A stretch of 15,962 nt of DNA from Bacillota bacterium (GTDB taxonomy: Bacteria; Bacillota; Clostridia; Lachnospirales; Lachnospiraceae), in assembly GCA_023409835.1 (NCBI GenBank), contig JAEYQV010000031.1, positions 1-15,962 on the forward strand. The letters run 5' to 3'. The position numbers and the translations under genes were made by a program. Shown piece after piece: positions 6,750 to 13,985 of this stretch. How positions within the stretch are numbered: position 1 is the first letter of the stretch; each line of letters begins with the position of its first letter. The notes below the pieces were generated by a model. That model was not told the origin of the DNA and ran no database searches. It saw nothing but the letters and a program-made list of their open reading frames with translations.

Positions 6750-7703
6750 CTACAGTACCGTATTGATCTGATTTCCTTCCAACCAGGAATAGATATTATG
6801 GAAGGTAATCTCTGCTCTCCGAACCATGGATTCCTTGGTAGCGAAGGCAACATGAGGTGTGAGCAGTGCATGATCTGCGTCAAACAGAACATGATTTGTC
6901 GGCAGCGGTGGCTCTATCTCAAAGACATCGATTGCGGCTCCGGCAAATCTCTTCTCCTTCAGGGCCTGTGCAACAGCCTCGATATCGATGACGGGACCTC
7001 TGGCACAGTTAATCAATAAGGCATTCGGCTTCAGAAGCTCAATATTTTCCCGATTAATCAACGATCTCGTCTCCTCGGTTAACGGAGTATGAAGGGTGAT
7101 GATATCACTCTCCCTTAAAAGCTCCTCCAGGCTGACATATTGAATGCCCAGCTTCTGTGCTTCCTCTCTTATACTGCGGTTATATCCCAGCAGCTTACAG
7201 CCGAAGACCTTCAGCAGTTCTGCGGTTCTTAAGCCAATGGCTCCGGTTCCTACGATTCCCACTGTCTTACCTGCAAGCTCTGAGCCTACCAGCCCATCCT
7301 TCGTCTTTCCCTGTCTGATTACAGTATTGCATTCCACGATATTTCTCAGCTTACTGATAATCATTCCGATTACCAGCTCTGCAACAGCTTCCGTGCTATA
7401 ACCGGCAGCATTGGAGATCTTAATTCCTCTCTCCATACAGGCCGCTTTATCAACATGATCAACTCCCGTGAAGGCTACGGAGATAAATTTCAGATTCTCT
7501 ACGGACCTGATTACTTCACCGGGTAGAGGATTATTTGCAATGATCAGAGCCTCTGCGCCCTGAGCACGCTGCTTAAGCTCCTCTATATCCTTTGTCACAC
7601 TGTCATAGGCAATAAATTCATGGTTTGCATCCGTCAATTGCCGGGATAACTGATCAATAATCTCAGCACTCACACCTAAGGGTTCTAGTAATACAATCTT
7701 CAT
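6750..7703 (-). CDS. D-isomer-specific 2-hydroxyacid dehydrogenase (NAD-dependent)
   Basis: This 317-residue enzyme should interconvert a 2-hydroxyacid and a 2-ketoacid with NAD(H). The N- and C-terminal parts form the substrate domain. The Rossmann domain has VGTGAIG (151-157; G152, G154 and G157 make the dinucleotide fingerprint). Catalytic residues of the family are present: Arg235 in NCARGP, Glu264 in FEIEPP and His284 in LTPHVAF. The ATG at 7703 has GGAGG 8 bases upstream. An ATG five codons earlier overlaps that same ribosome binding site and is unlikely. It is the last gene after the lipoprotein and FAD-oxidoreductase genes, with a 41-base gap, and it ends before the shared terminator. 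The substrate (phosphoglycerate, lactate, glyoxylate or a sugar-acid derivative) cannot be told. The operon context suggests a carbohydrate-derived acid. Confidence 0.92.
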   Translation of the reverse strand: MKIVLLEPLGVSAEIIDQLSRQLTDANHEFIAYDSVTKDIEELKQRAQGAEALIIANNPLPGEVIRSVENLKFISVAFTGVDHVDKAACMERGIKISNAAGYSTEAVAELVIGMIISKLRNIVECNTVIRQGKTKDGLVGSELAGKTVGIVGTGAIGLRTAELLKVFGCKLLGYNRSIREEAQKLGIQYVSLEELLRESDIITLHTPLTEETRSLINRENIELLKPNALLINCARGPVIDIEAVAQALKEKRFAGAAIDVFEIEPPLPTNHVLFDADHALLTPHVAFATKESMVRRAEITFHNIYSWLEGNQINTVL

Positions 7704-7744
7704 TCTGATAACCTCCATAGTATATGATTAATTTTCTTCGCTTT

Positions 7745-9097
7745 TTAGAACGGCAACTCCACACCCTGGCTCTTAAGGACGCCCTGGAGCTTAGGAACAT
7801 CTATCTCCTTCGGTAATAACCCTGCTTCGCAGGCAAGGCCTGCCGCAGCTCCGGCTGCCTGACCGGTCAGCATACAGGCGGATATTCCTCTGATACTGCT
7901 CTCCGCCACATGATCTGCACAGATACATCTTCCTGCCACGATCAGGTTATCGATATCTACCGGAAGCAGACTCCGATAAGGAATGGTATAGAACCTGTCA
8001 TCGGTGATTGGTTCATAGATGTGACCCTGATAGCCTTCCCCTTCCATCCTGCCGTCCCCATCCATGTTACCATCCGGTGACAGCATATCATAGATTCTGG
8101 GATATACCGCAATCGCATCCTCGAAAACCCTTTGAGCCTCTATATCCTCTCTGGTCAGCTTGTATCGTCCCTGTATTCTTCTGCTGTCACGGAAACCGAT
8201 CTCCGGAGCAATGGAGGCGATCTCAATATTCTCAAAGCCGTCATATGTCTTCTTGGCATATTCATAGAATTCCAGGATATATCTCCGGCATTCGATTTCT
8301 CCCTGAGTCAGGCCATCGACATCGGTAGGATCTATTTGATAGGCACAGGGATAATTCACATAGGAAACCAATCCGGCAGGGGTCAGCCTGCCAAAGGGCA
8401 GATCCTGACGCAGACAGCTGAGTCCGGTTTTACCCGCCTTATAATCCTCATGAAATTTCTTACCGATTACCTTAAGTCCGTCCACATCACCGGTCAGCTT
8501 CTCTACATCAACTCCGGCCAGTCTGAAATTCACGGTACCAGGCTGACAGAGTCCATCCAGAGCACGGCCCTGTTCATAAGGAATTCCTGCACTGAAGGCC
8601 ACATCCCCGTCTCCGGTGGCATCAATGATCACCTCAGCCTTAACTGCCAAGGGTCCCTGCTTACTCTGAATGATCACGCATTGGATTTTATTATTTTCTG
8701 TGATAACATCATTGACAAAGGAATGAAACAAGAGCTCCACTCCTTCCTTCTGAAGGAATTCGTCCAGGAATATCTTTAAGTATTCGCTGCTGAAGCGATG
8801 AGGTGAATTTCTTCTGATATCATGGGAGCGACCGAAGGCTGCCTTATATTTCTCTTCTATCTCAGCATAGATTCCATTCGCATGAAAGTTCGTTCCGTGT
8901 AAGAAATGATTACAGGTCTCAACATATGCTCCTGTGATATTACCTCCGAGAAATCCCCTTTTCTCAAGAAGCAGTACCCTTTTTCCGCTTCTGGCCGCAG
9001 CTGTTGCTGCACCGATTCCGGCAGGTCCTCCGCCTACCACCAGAATATCCACTTCCTTCTTTACCTCAACCTGTTTCTCTTTTATGGTATATTTCAT
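7745..9097 (-). CDS. FAD-dependent oxidoreductase (FAD_oxidored / PF12831-like)
   Basis: This is a 450-residue flavoprotein of a family with few characterised members. The N-terminal FAD-binding fold is plain: VVGGGPAGIGAA (20-31), the ribose-binding Glu45 in LLLEKRG, and GFLGGNITG (48-56). IIDATGDGDVA (157-167) is the second conserved block. GFRDSRRIQGRY (301-312), followed by LTREDI, is a hallmark of this family. The C-terminal VAGRCICADHVAESSIR (387-403) and the following Gly/Ala-rich helix close the FAD site. There is no signal peptide, so it is cytoplasmic. A purine-rich GAGGTGGG precedes the ATG. It lies between the lipoprotein (47-base gap) and the hydroxyacid dehydrogenase (41-base gap), implying shared redox chemistry on an imported compound. 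The exact reaction is unknown. Confidence 0.85.
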   Translation of the reverse strand: MKYTIKEKQVEVKKEVDILVVGGGPAGIGAATAAARSGKRVLLLEKRGFLGGNITGAYVETCNHFLHGTNFHANGIYAEIEEKYKAAFGRSHDIRRNSPHRFSSEYLKIFLDEFLQKEGVELLFHSFVNDVITENNKIQCVIIQSKQGPLAVKAEVIIDATGDGDVAFSAGIPYEQGRALDGLCQPGTVNFRLAGVDVEKLTGDVDGLKVIGKKFHEDYKAGKTGLSCLRQDLPFGRLTPAGLVSYVNYPCAYQIDPTDVDGLTQGEIECRRYILEFYEYAKKTYDGFENIEIASIAPEIGFRDSRRIQGRYKLTREDIEAQRVFEDAIAVYPRIYDMLSPDGNMDGDGRMEGEGYQGHIYEPITDDRFYTIPYRSLLPVDIDNLIVAGRCICADHVAESSIRGISACMLTGQAAGAAAGLACEAGLLPKEIDVPKLQGVLKSQGVELPF

Positions 9098-9144
9098 TTT
9101 TATCCCACCTCTGCGCTGTGTATTTAGTAGTTTAAGCCTGTTTC

Positions 9145-10575
9145 CTATTTCTTATTAAAATGATTCAGTATCTCCTCTGTCTGCTGATATTCCTTCAGAA
9201 TCTCCGGGGAAAGCTTGTCCAGGGCAGTATTATACCGTTCATCGAGATCCTTAAGAACCGTCCTCACATCCCGATCATCATATACTCCTGCAAAAATATT
9301 GGCAATCGTCATCCGATAGGCATCCCCCTCCACTTCGACCCGGGTATCCGGAGACGGCAGCATAATTACCTTATCCGGGATATCGGCAAAGTCTGCAAAG
9401 CCCTTCTGTGCGGGGATTACCTTTGCCATATCAATTGCTTCCTGCCGGAAGGGAATGTATAAGGAATGCTCATACATCTGGGCGGCATTCTCATCAGAAT
9501 AGAAGAATTTCAGAACCTCCAGTGTTTTCTCAGCTTTATTCTTAGCTGCGATACCGACACCCAATAGGGAGGTCGCATCCGCAAAATCCATATATTGCGA
9601 GCCCTCCTTCGTATAAGCAGGAACCGGAATAACGGACCAGCTGCAGTTAGCAGGGAATTGGTCATTATATACACTGGTATCAAAGCTTGCGCCGGGTATC
9701 ATCCCCACCCTGCCTTCTGCAAATTGTGCTCTGGCGGCATCGGCATCCAGCCCTTCAAAGCCCGGAAAGACGCTGCCGTCTTCTATCATTCCCTTAACTG
9801 CCTCAATAACAGGAGCAAAGGCTGAATAATCGAATCTCATCGAATTATGATCGAAGCCGACATGACCGACATTGGTACCGTTGGGCCGGATCAGGTAGGT
9901 ACTGATCATCCAGTCGGACTGCAGTCCTAAGATCCATCCAAAGGCTTTCCCATCACCTGCTGCCGTAATCTTCTCTGCTGCCACTCTGACCTCCTCCCAG
10001 GTCGTGGGATACTTTGTTAATCCCGCCTTCGAGAATAGGTCATCATTGATAATCAGCTTATAGGTAGTCAGGTTATAGGGTAAGGTATATACCTCACTGT
10101 TAAAAATATGTTGGTTATTTACCAGACTTCCTTCATAAGCAGCGACTAATTCCTCTCCGCCGGGAAGCTCTGTAATTGGGAGCATATAACCGGAATTAAC
10201 AAAGTCCACAAGAAAAGCAGAGGTCGGACGGAACAGCTCCGGTGCATTTCCGCTCTGGGCTGCTTCTTTAATCGCCTCCTGATAATGAGAACCGTATACC
10301 GTGTATTCTATCTCAATTCCCTTCTCCTTACCGATGGTACTGTTGAACTCTTCGATCTGTCGGAGTCTCAAATCCTTCTCATGGGCATTATCAGACCAGA
10401 CCCGGATCTTCTCCAGCACGACCTTCTTCGTCTGAGTTGTGTTACTAAGCTCTGCTTCGGGGTTAACCGAAGAATCCAATCCGGACTCCTTCTCCCTGCT
10501 ACAGCCTGATAATGCAGCTGACATCATCAGGATAGCCAACAGTACAGCAGCTAATTTCCTTGTCATGAATTTCAT
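9145..10575 (-). CDS. ABC-transporter solute-binding lipoprotein (sugar type, family 1)
   Basis: This is a 476-residue surface lipoprotein that should capture a carbohydrate for an ABC importer. A lysine/arginine-containing start and hydrophobic core (about 8-21) lead to the lipobox LSGC, with Cys25 as the lipidated residue. A Ser/Asn/Thr linker follows. The mature part has the usual type-I sugar-binding pattern. This includes LPYNLTTYKLIINDDLFSKAG (about 165-185), PTTWEEV, FAEGRVGMIPG and VIPVP, then a C-terminal helical region. The ATG at 10575 has GGAGG at 7-8 bases. No permease or ATPase gene lies within the window, which is unusual for this class. The permeases may be upstream of base 15962 or elsewhere. 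An extended -10 promoter and a duplicated leader precede it. It is probably the first gene of the transcript with the FAD oxidoreductase and the dehydrogenase. Confidence 0.92.
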   Translation of the reverse strand: MKFMTRKLAAVLLAILMMSAALSGCSREKESGLDSSVNPEAELSNTTQTKKVVLEKIRVWSDNAHEKDLRLRQIEEFNSTIGKEKGIEIEYTVYGSHYQEAIKEAAQSGNAPELFRPTSAFLVDFVNSGYMLPITELPGGEELVAAYEGSLVNNQHIFNSEVYTLPYNLTTYKLIINDDLFSKAGLTKYPTTWEEVRVAAEKITAAGDGKAFGWILGLQSDWMISTYLIRPNGTNVGHVGFDHNSMRFDYSAFAPVIEAVKGMIEDGSVFPGFEGLDADAARAQFAEGRVGMIPGASFDTSVYNDQFPANCSWSVIPVPAYTKEGSQYMDFADATSLLGVGIAAKNKAEKTLEVLKFFYSDENAAQMYEHSLYIPFRQEAIDMAKVIPAQKGFADFADIPDKVIMLPSPDTRVEVEGDAYRMTIANIFAGVYDDRDVRTVLKDLDERYNTALDKLSPEILKEYQQTEEILNHFNKK

Positions 10576-10580
10576 ACATA

Positions 10581-10621
10581 TCCTCCATAGCTACCGACAC
10601 CCGCGATTTGGGCTTCAGCAT
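10581..10621. repeat. Leader repeat, gene-proximal copy (41 bases)
   Basis: This is one of two near-identical blocks 58 bases apart in front of the lipoprotein gene; the other is at 10639-10679. Read on the minus strand it runs from ATGCTGAAGCCCAAA through CGCG and GTGTCGG to TGGAGGA, so it contains the ribosome binding site of the lipoprotein gene. It differs from the other copy by a few substitutions and two compensating one-base indels. Confidence 0.9.
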
Positions 10622-10638
10622 TCATTCGTTGTGTACGA

Positions 10639-10679
10639 TCCTCCATGCTGCCGACACTCGCGAATTTGGGCTTCAGCAT
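10639..10679. repeat. Leader repeat, promoter-proximal copy (41 bases)
   Basis: This is the second copy of the block, including its own GGAGG. On the minus strand its ends ATGCTG and CAGCAT can pair, so the block may fold as a hairpin. In the gene-proximal copy the corresponding pairing (GCTG with TAGC) is kept by a G-T wobble. The 17 bases between copies (10622-10638) occur only once, so the array is about 1.7 units of a 58-base period. Confidence 0.9.
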
Positions 10680-10709
10680 AATCTAAATCTCAGTTAAAGC
10701 TCCTATCTC

Positions 10710-10738
10710 ATTATAGCATGAAGGAAGCATACGGTAAG
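10710..10738 (-). promoter_or_regulatory. Extended -10 promoter of the lipoprotein-oxidoreductase operon
   Basis: On the minus strand TGCTATAAT (10718-10710) is a perfect extended -10 element. The -35 position 17 bases upstream is only CTTACC (10738-10733), as is usual for extended -10 promoters. The start would be near 10703, giving a leader of about 128 bases that contains both 41-base repeats. Confidence 0.7.
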
Positions 10739-10817
10739 ATAGAATTCCCATCCTACTCGCCCATCCCCTATTGCTATCGGTAATTTCTATAGTTGTATGT
10801 TTTATACACCCGTCATT

Positions 10818-11795
10818 CTACAGGAAATAACCTGCCAGCTTAACCATCAACGGGATTGTTACGGCACTGAGCAGAGTTGTAACCGTGAAGATCTCGGCTG
10901 CAAGAACTGAATTCTTTTCGTATTTGATCGAGAATAGAATTCCGGTTGTAGCAGAGGGTGCTGCTGCCATGATTACTGCAACGATAAAAACGGTCTCGCT
11001 GAAATGAAATCTGCTGTAGAGTAGCAGCAACAGTCCCGGTATCAGAAGCAGCTTTACGAATGCAACGAGATAAATCCGGTATCTCTTCAACAGCTCCTTA
11101 AAGTTTGTTTTTCCAATGGTAACACCGGCTATCAGCATTGCAAAGGGTGTATTGATATTCGCTATATAATCAAAGGCTGTTTTCACGGTCTTTGGTACCA
11201 TGAGCTGGAACAGAAAGCAGATTAAACCGACGATGATTGCAATGATCGAGGGTGACATTAGCTTCTTCAGCATGGCTTTTAAGCTCCATTCACTGCTTCC
11301 GGACATCATAATTACTCCTTGGGTCCACAGGAATATATTGAACATTGTAATGGAGGCCGTTACATAGAAAACTCCTTCGGTTCCGTAGATACCGTTGACC
11401 AGGGGAATTCCCATAAAGCCGACATTCGAATAGATAGCAGAAATTCGTTCTACCTCTACATCCCTGTTATCTACATACTTTCTAATTTTGATTCCGTCAA
11501 TCGTTATAAGCTCTCTCTTCTTCCTTCGTATTACCAGGCAGGCAATGAGGATACTGACAATGTGGGTAACGGCTGACAGTAGCAGGGAGATCAGTAAACC
11601 CTCAAGAAGGTCCGGGGAGTACTCCCGTTGATATGCCACGAAGATAACCATCGGATTAACCAGCATTAAAAGGATATTCGACAGCTTACTATTCGTGGCA
11701 TCATCAATCAGCTTTACCTTATAGCATATGATACCGATTATGATAATGATAAATATGATGATGATTTGGTTAAATGTAATTTGTGATGGTGACAT
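10818..11795 (-). CDS. AEC-family (auxin efflux carrier-like) membrane transporter
   Basis: This 325-residue integral membrane protein has about ten hydrophobic spans in the two five-helix halves typical of the AEC (PIN/BART) family. The first half holds NQIIIIF...CYKVKLI and a conserved NPMVIF span (about 47-52). A charged cytoplasmic loop with many Lys/Arg lies near residues 90-120. The second half begins around IIAIIVGLICF and holds PFAMLIAGVTIG (about 206-217) and AAAPSATTGILF (about 275-287). Bacterial members of known function move malate or other organic anions, so an acidic metabolite is plausible here. The ATG at 11795 follows GAGGAAG. A strong hairpin sits just before the ribosome binding site. 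The 169-base gap to the glycosidase gene upstream leaves it open whether it is cotranscribed. No terminator was seen after it. Confidence 0.88.
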   Translation of the reverse strand: MSPSQITFNQIIIIFIIIIIGIICYKVKLIDDATNSKLSNILLMLVNPMVIFVAYQREYSPDLLEGLLISLLLSAVTHIVSILIACLVIRRKKRELITIDGIKIRKYVDNRDVEVERISAIYSNVGFMGIPLVNGIYGTEGVFYVTASITMFNIFLWTQGVIMMSGSSEWSLKAMLKKLMSPSIIAIIVGLICFLFQLMVPKTVKTAFDYIANINTPFAMLIAGVTIGKTNFKELLKRYRIYLVAFVKLLLIPGLLLLLYSRFHFSETVFIVAVIMAAAPSATTGILFSIKYEKNSVLAAEIFTVTTLLSAVTIPLMVKLAGYFL

Positions 11796-11812
11796 AGTTC
11801 TTCCTCAATTCC

Positions 11813-11851
11813 GCGCTGCTTTTACATATTGCAGGCATGTGAATGCAGCGC
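11813..11851 (-). promoter_or_regulatory. Strong hairpin directly upstream of the AEC transporter ribosome binding site
   Basis: GCGCTGC (11813-11819) pairs perfectly with GCAGCGC (11845-11851). After one T-T mismatch the stem continues for 7 more pairs (11821-11827 with 11837-11843, one wobble), leaving a 9-base loop. No T-run follows on the minus strand, so it is not a standard terminator. The stem ends about 18 bases before the AEC ATG and next to GAGGAAG. That position suits control of translation or protection of a processed transcript. Confidence 0.5.
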
Positions 11852-11964
11852 AGACACATGCCCTTCTTACTTTCTGTGTACTTCCTTCCCACTTCACTCC
11901 TATGACACAGCATGAATAGGTGTCCCTTGTAAAAATGCCTTCCGGTTATCAACCGCAATATCCA

Positions 11965-13980
11965 TCAGACGCTGTCCGGACTCCTCCTAAATGTGATGGT
12001 AATCGCCTCATATTCCAGAAGCTGATCCAACTCCAGAAAGATTATGGAGTCCTCATAGGAATAGCTTACCCTTCGATCCTCCCGTAATGCTGCTACACTG
12101 ACCGGTTTCTTAACGGACGGTAGTTCCAGTCGGCAGCCATACATCGGAACCGGGTCAAAGAAGCTTAAGCCGAAGCAGCCGCTGTTATTCACCAGCTGGA
12201 TAAACCATTCCCCATTCCTTCGCTCCGACAGGCTAACTTCAACCATCGGATTCAAATCCTTAGCAATGGACGAAATCCCGCACAGTCTCAGAAGAACATC
12301 CTGCATGAACAGGAAGGGATTACTGTGTCCTCCCAGATGATAGAAGGTTCCGGGCAGCCAGGGGATATAAACCCCATACCCCTTACCGTATGCATTTCTG
12401 GTAACCCCCGGTGTCTGTGTGATCTCTGTAAAATAACATCGCTCCGGAGGTCCGTACCAATGGGGTGGTATTAATCTTAGATATTTTTCCGCCGATGGAA
12501 TAACCTCAGTATACACCATTTGTTCACCGATTGGAATCAAATCTGTATCCTGAAATGAAGGAAATACTACCTTATCCTTCTCCTCTACGAGGAACATGGA
12601 GGATAGCATGTCCGTCCTGAGTCCGATGGTTCGTTCCACCCCGAGGCATTGAAGCATCTGTGTCTCACAACGTCCCTGATAGGGATCATACAACCCGGTT
12701 TCCCCGGTTGCAAGGACTTTTCCGCCGCTTTTTACGTACTCATCGATTTTACGCCCTTCCTCCTCTGTCACAAATTTAATATCCGGCAGGATCAGAAGCT
12801 TATAACGATGTAAATCTGTCTCCATAAATTCCGTGGGAAGTATTTCTGCAAAAGGAATATGACTTTCTGTCAAGGCTCTGACCCAGCCCTTCTCCTCCGG
12901 GCTTATCACCCATCGGTGGGTTCGCCTAAGAAGGACCTCTGCCTTAGATTTTAAATTAAGAAAAGCCTTCTCATGCGCGGCATGAAAAGCGAATACCTTC
13001 TTAATTCTTTGAAAGGAGGACCGATCCAGGTGGTTATCAATTCTTCCGATCAGATAATAATCCAATGCTCCCAGATTCGTCAGGTTCTGCCATAACCTGA
13101 GCTCCTGCAGAGCCGGACTGACCGACACATGACGAAAGGCATAGCCAATGTATTCTACAGTTGTATTCGAGCATATGATATTGCTCGTTCCGTCTCCGAT
13201 TATGGCACGACAGTTACTGGAGGCATGGTACTGCCAATGGGGAAGACGAAGCTTATATTCAGTAGCGGCCTCAATCCGGGCATAGGCCTCATCATCAAAG
13301 CAGAGCTCCTTGCTGATCCCTTTGAGAAAGGCCACTATCCGCTCCCGGTATTCCTTCAGTATCTTTTCCTGGAATTTCAGATACCTGCCATAGACCGGGT
13401 CCTTGTAATCCTCCTGCTCCGGTAGCTCCTCCCCGAACATCTCCCGGAATTTATGCCTGCAGCTGTCACAATGGCAATAACCGTAATCCTTAAAATCATA
13501 ATCCCTGGTTTGAAATCCGCCCATATTGCAGAATAACCCATCAAAGGGAATCTTGTCAAACATCTCCCGTAAAATTTCAAAGACATATTTCTGCTGATAG
13601 TCTCCGTTGATACATACCTGCACGTCTCCGTTGTAATCCATGATTTCTCCGTTCCGTGTACGGAATGCCCATTCCGGGTGCTGCTCATACAGACTCCTTC
13701 GTACCTTGGAGAAATCCGTCCTCGCTAAAACCCGGATTCCGTTCTGATGGCACAATTCTACGATGTCCTTCAGACTATCCCCGTGTAGATAGGGACTCTG
13801 ATAATGAAAAGGCAAATCAGTTGGATAACTGGCAATAATTCCGGCTGCATTGATCAACACTACATTTGCCTTAAAATCCAACAGATCCTTCACGAACTGC
13901 TCTGCGCTGATGTCCTCCATATCAATTTCCCGCAGGTTGGTCTGTATCATTCTCCAGGGGTAATTCTCCCACCATGCCAT
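11965..13980 (-). CDS. Putative glycoside hydrolase, GHL6-like with beta-galactosidase-type trimerisation domain
   Basis: This is a 671-residue cytoplasmic protein (no signal peptide) resembling hypothetical glycosyl hydrolase 6 (PF14871). Residues 1-340 look like a TIM barrel: TNLREID and ANVVLINAAG near the start, VLARTDFSKV (about 84-93) and CINGDY (123-128). Next come DGLFCNMGGFQTRDY (147-161) and a Cys cluster CHCDSC (169-174) followed by RHKFREMFG. Residues about 345-560 resemble the flavodoxin-like trimerisation domain, with YKLLILPDIKFV and YVKSGGKVLATGETGL. A beta-rich tail follows. The ATG at 13980 was preferred over the GTG at 13989, because AAGGTGA lies at correct spacing before the ATG and directly abuts the GTG. 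The gene starts 5 bases after the preceding glycosidase stop, so translation is probably coupled. Catalytic residues and substrate are not known to me. Confidence 0.8.
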   Translation of the reverse strand: MAWWENYPWRMIQTNLREIDMEDISAEQFVKDLLDFKANVVLINAAGIIASYPTDLPFHYQSPYLHGDSLKDIVELCHQNGIRVLARTDFSKVRRSLYEQHPEWAFRTRNGEIMDYNGDVQVCINGDYQQKYVFEILREMFDKIPFDGLFCNMGGFQTRDYDFKDYGYCHCDSCRHKFREMFGEELPEQEDYKDPVYGRYLKFQEKILKEYRERIVAFLKGISKELCFDDEAYARIEAATEYKLRLPHWQYHASSNCRAIIGDGTSNIICSNTTVEYIGYAFRHVSVSPALQELRLWQNLTNLGALDYYLIGRIDNHLDRSSFQRIKKVFAFHAAHEKAFLNLKSKAEVLLRRTHRWVISPEEKGWVRALTESHIPFAEILPTEFMETDLHRYKLLILPDIKFVTEEEGRKIDEYVKSGGKVLATGETGLYDPYQGRCETQMLQCLGVERTIGLRTDMLSSMFLVEEKDKVVFPSFQDTDLIPIGEQMVYTEVIPSAEKYLRLIPPHWYGPPERCYFTEITQTPGVTRNAYGKGYGVYIPWLPGTFYHLGGHSNPFLFMQDVLLRLCGISSIAKDLNPMVEVSLSERRNGEWFIQLVNNSGCFGLSFFDPVPMYGCRLELPSVKKPVSVAALREDRRVSYSYEDSIIFLELDQLLEYEAITITFRRSPDSV

Positions 13981-13985
13981 AGGAA

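Noticed and set aside
8132..8779. Long plus-strand frame (215 codons) inside the FAD oxidoreductase gene
   Set aside because: It is antisense to a clearly conserved flavoprotein, its translation has no recognisable domain, and no ribosome binding site was seen.
11770..11958. 62-codon minus-strand frame in the spacer before the AEC gene
   Set aside because: It lacks a ribosome binding site, overlaps the AEC start in another frame and includes the hairpin. The translation looks random.
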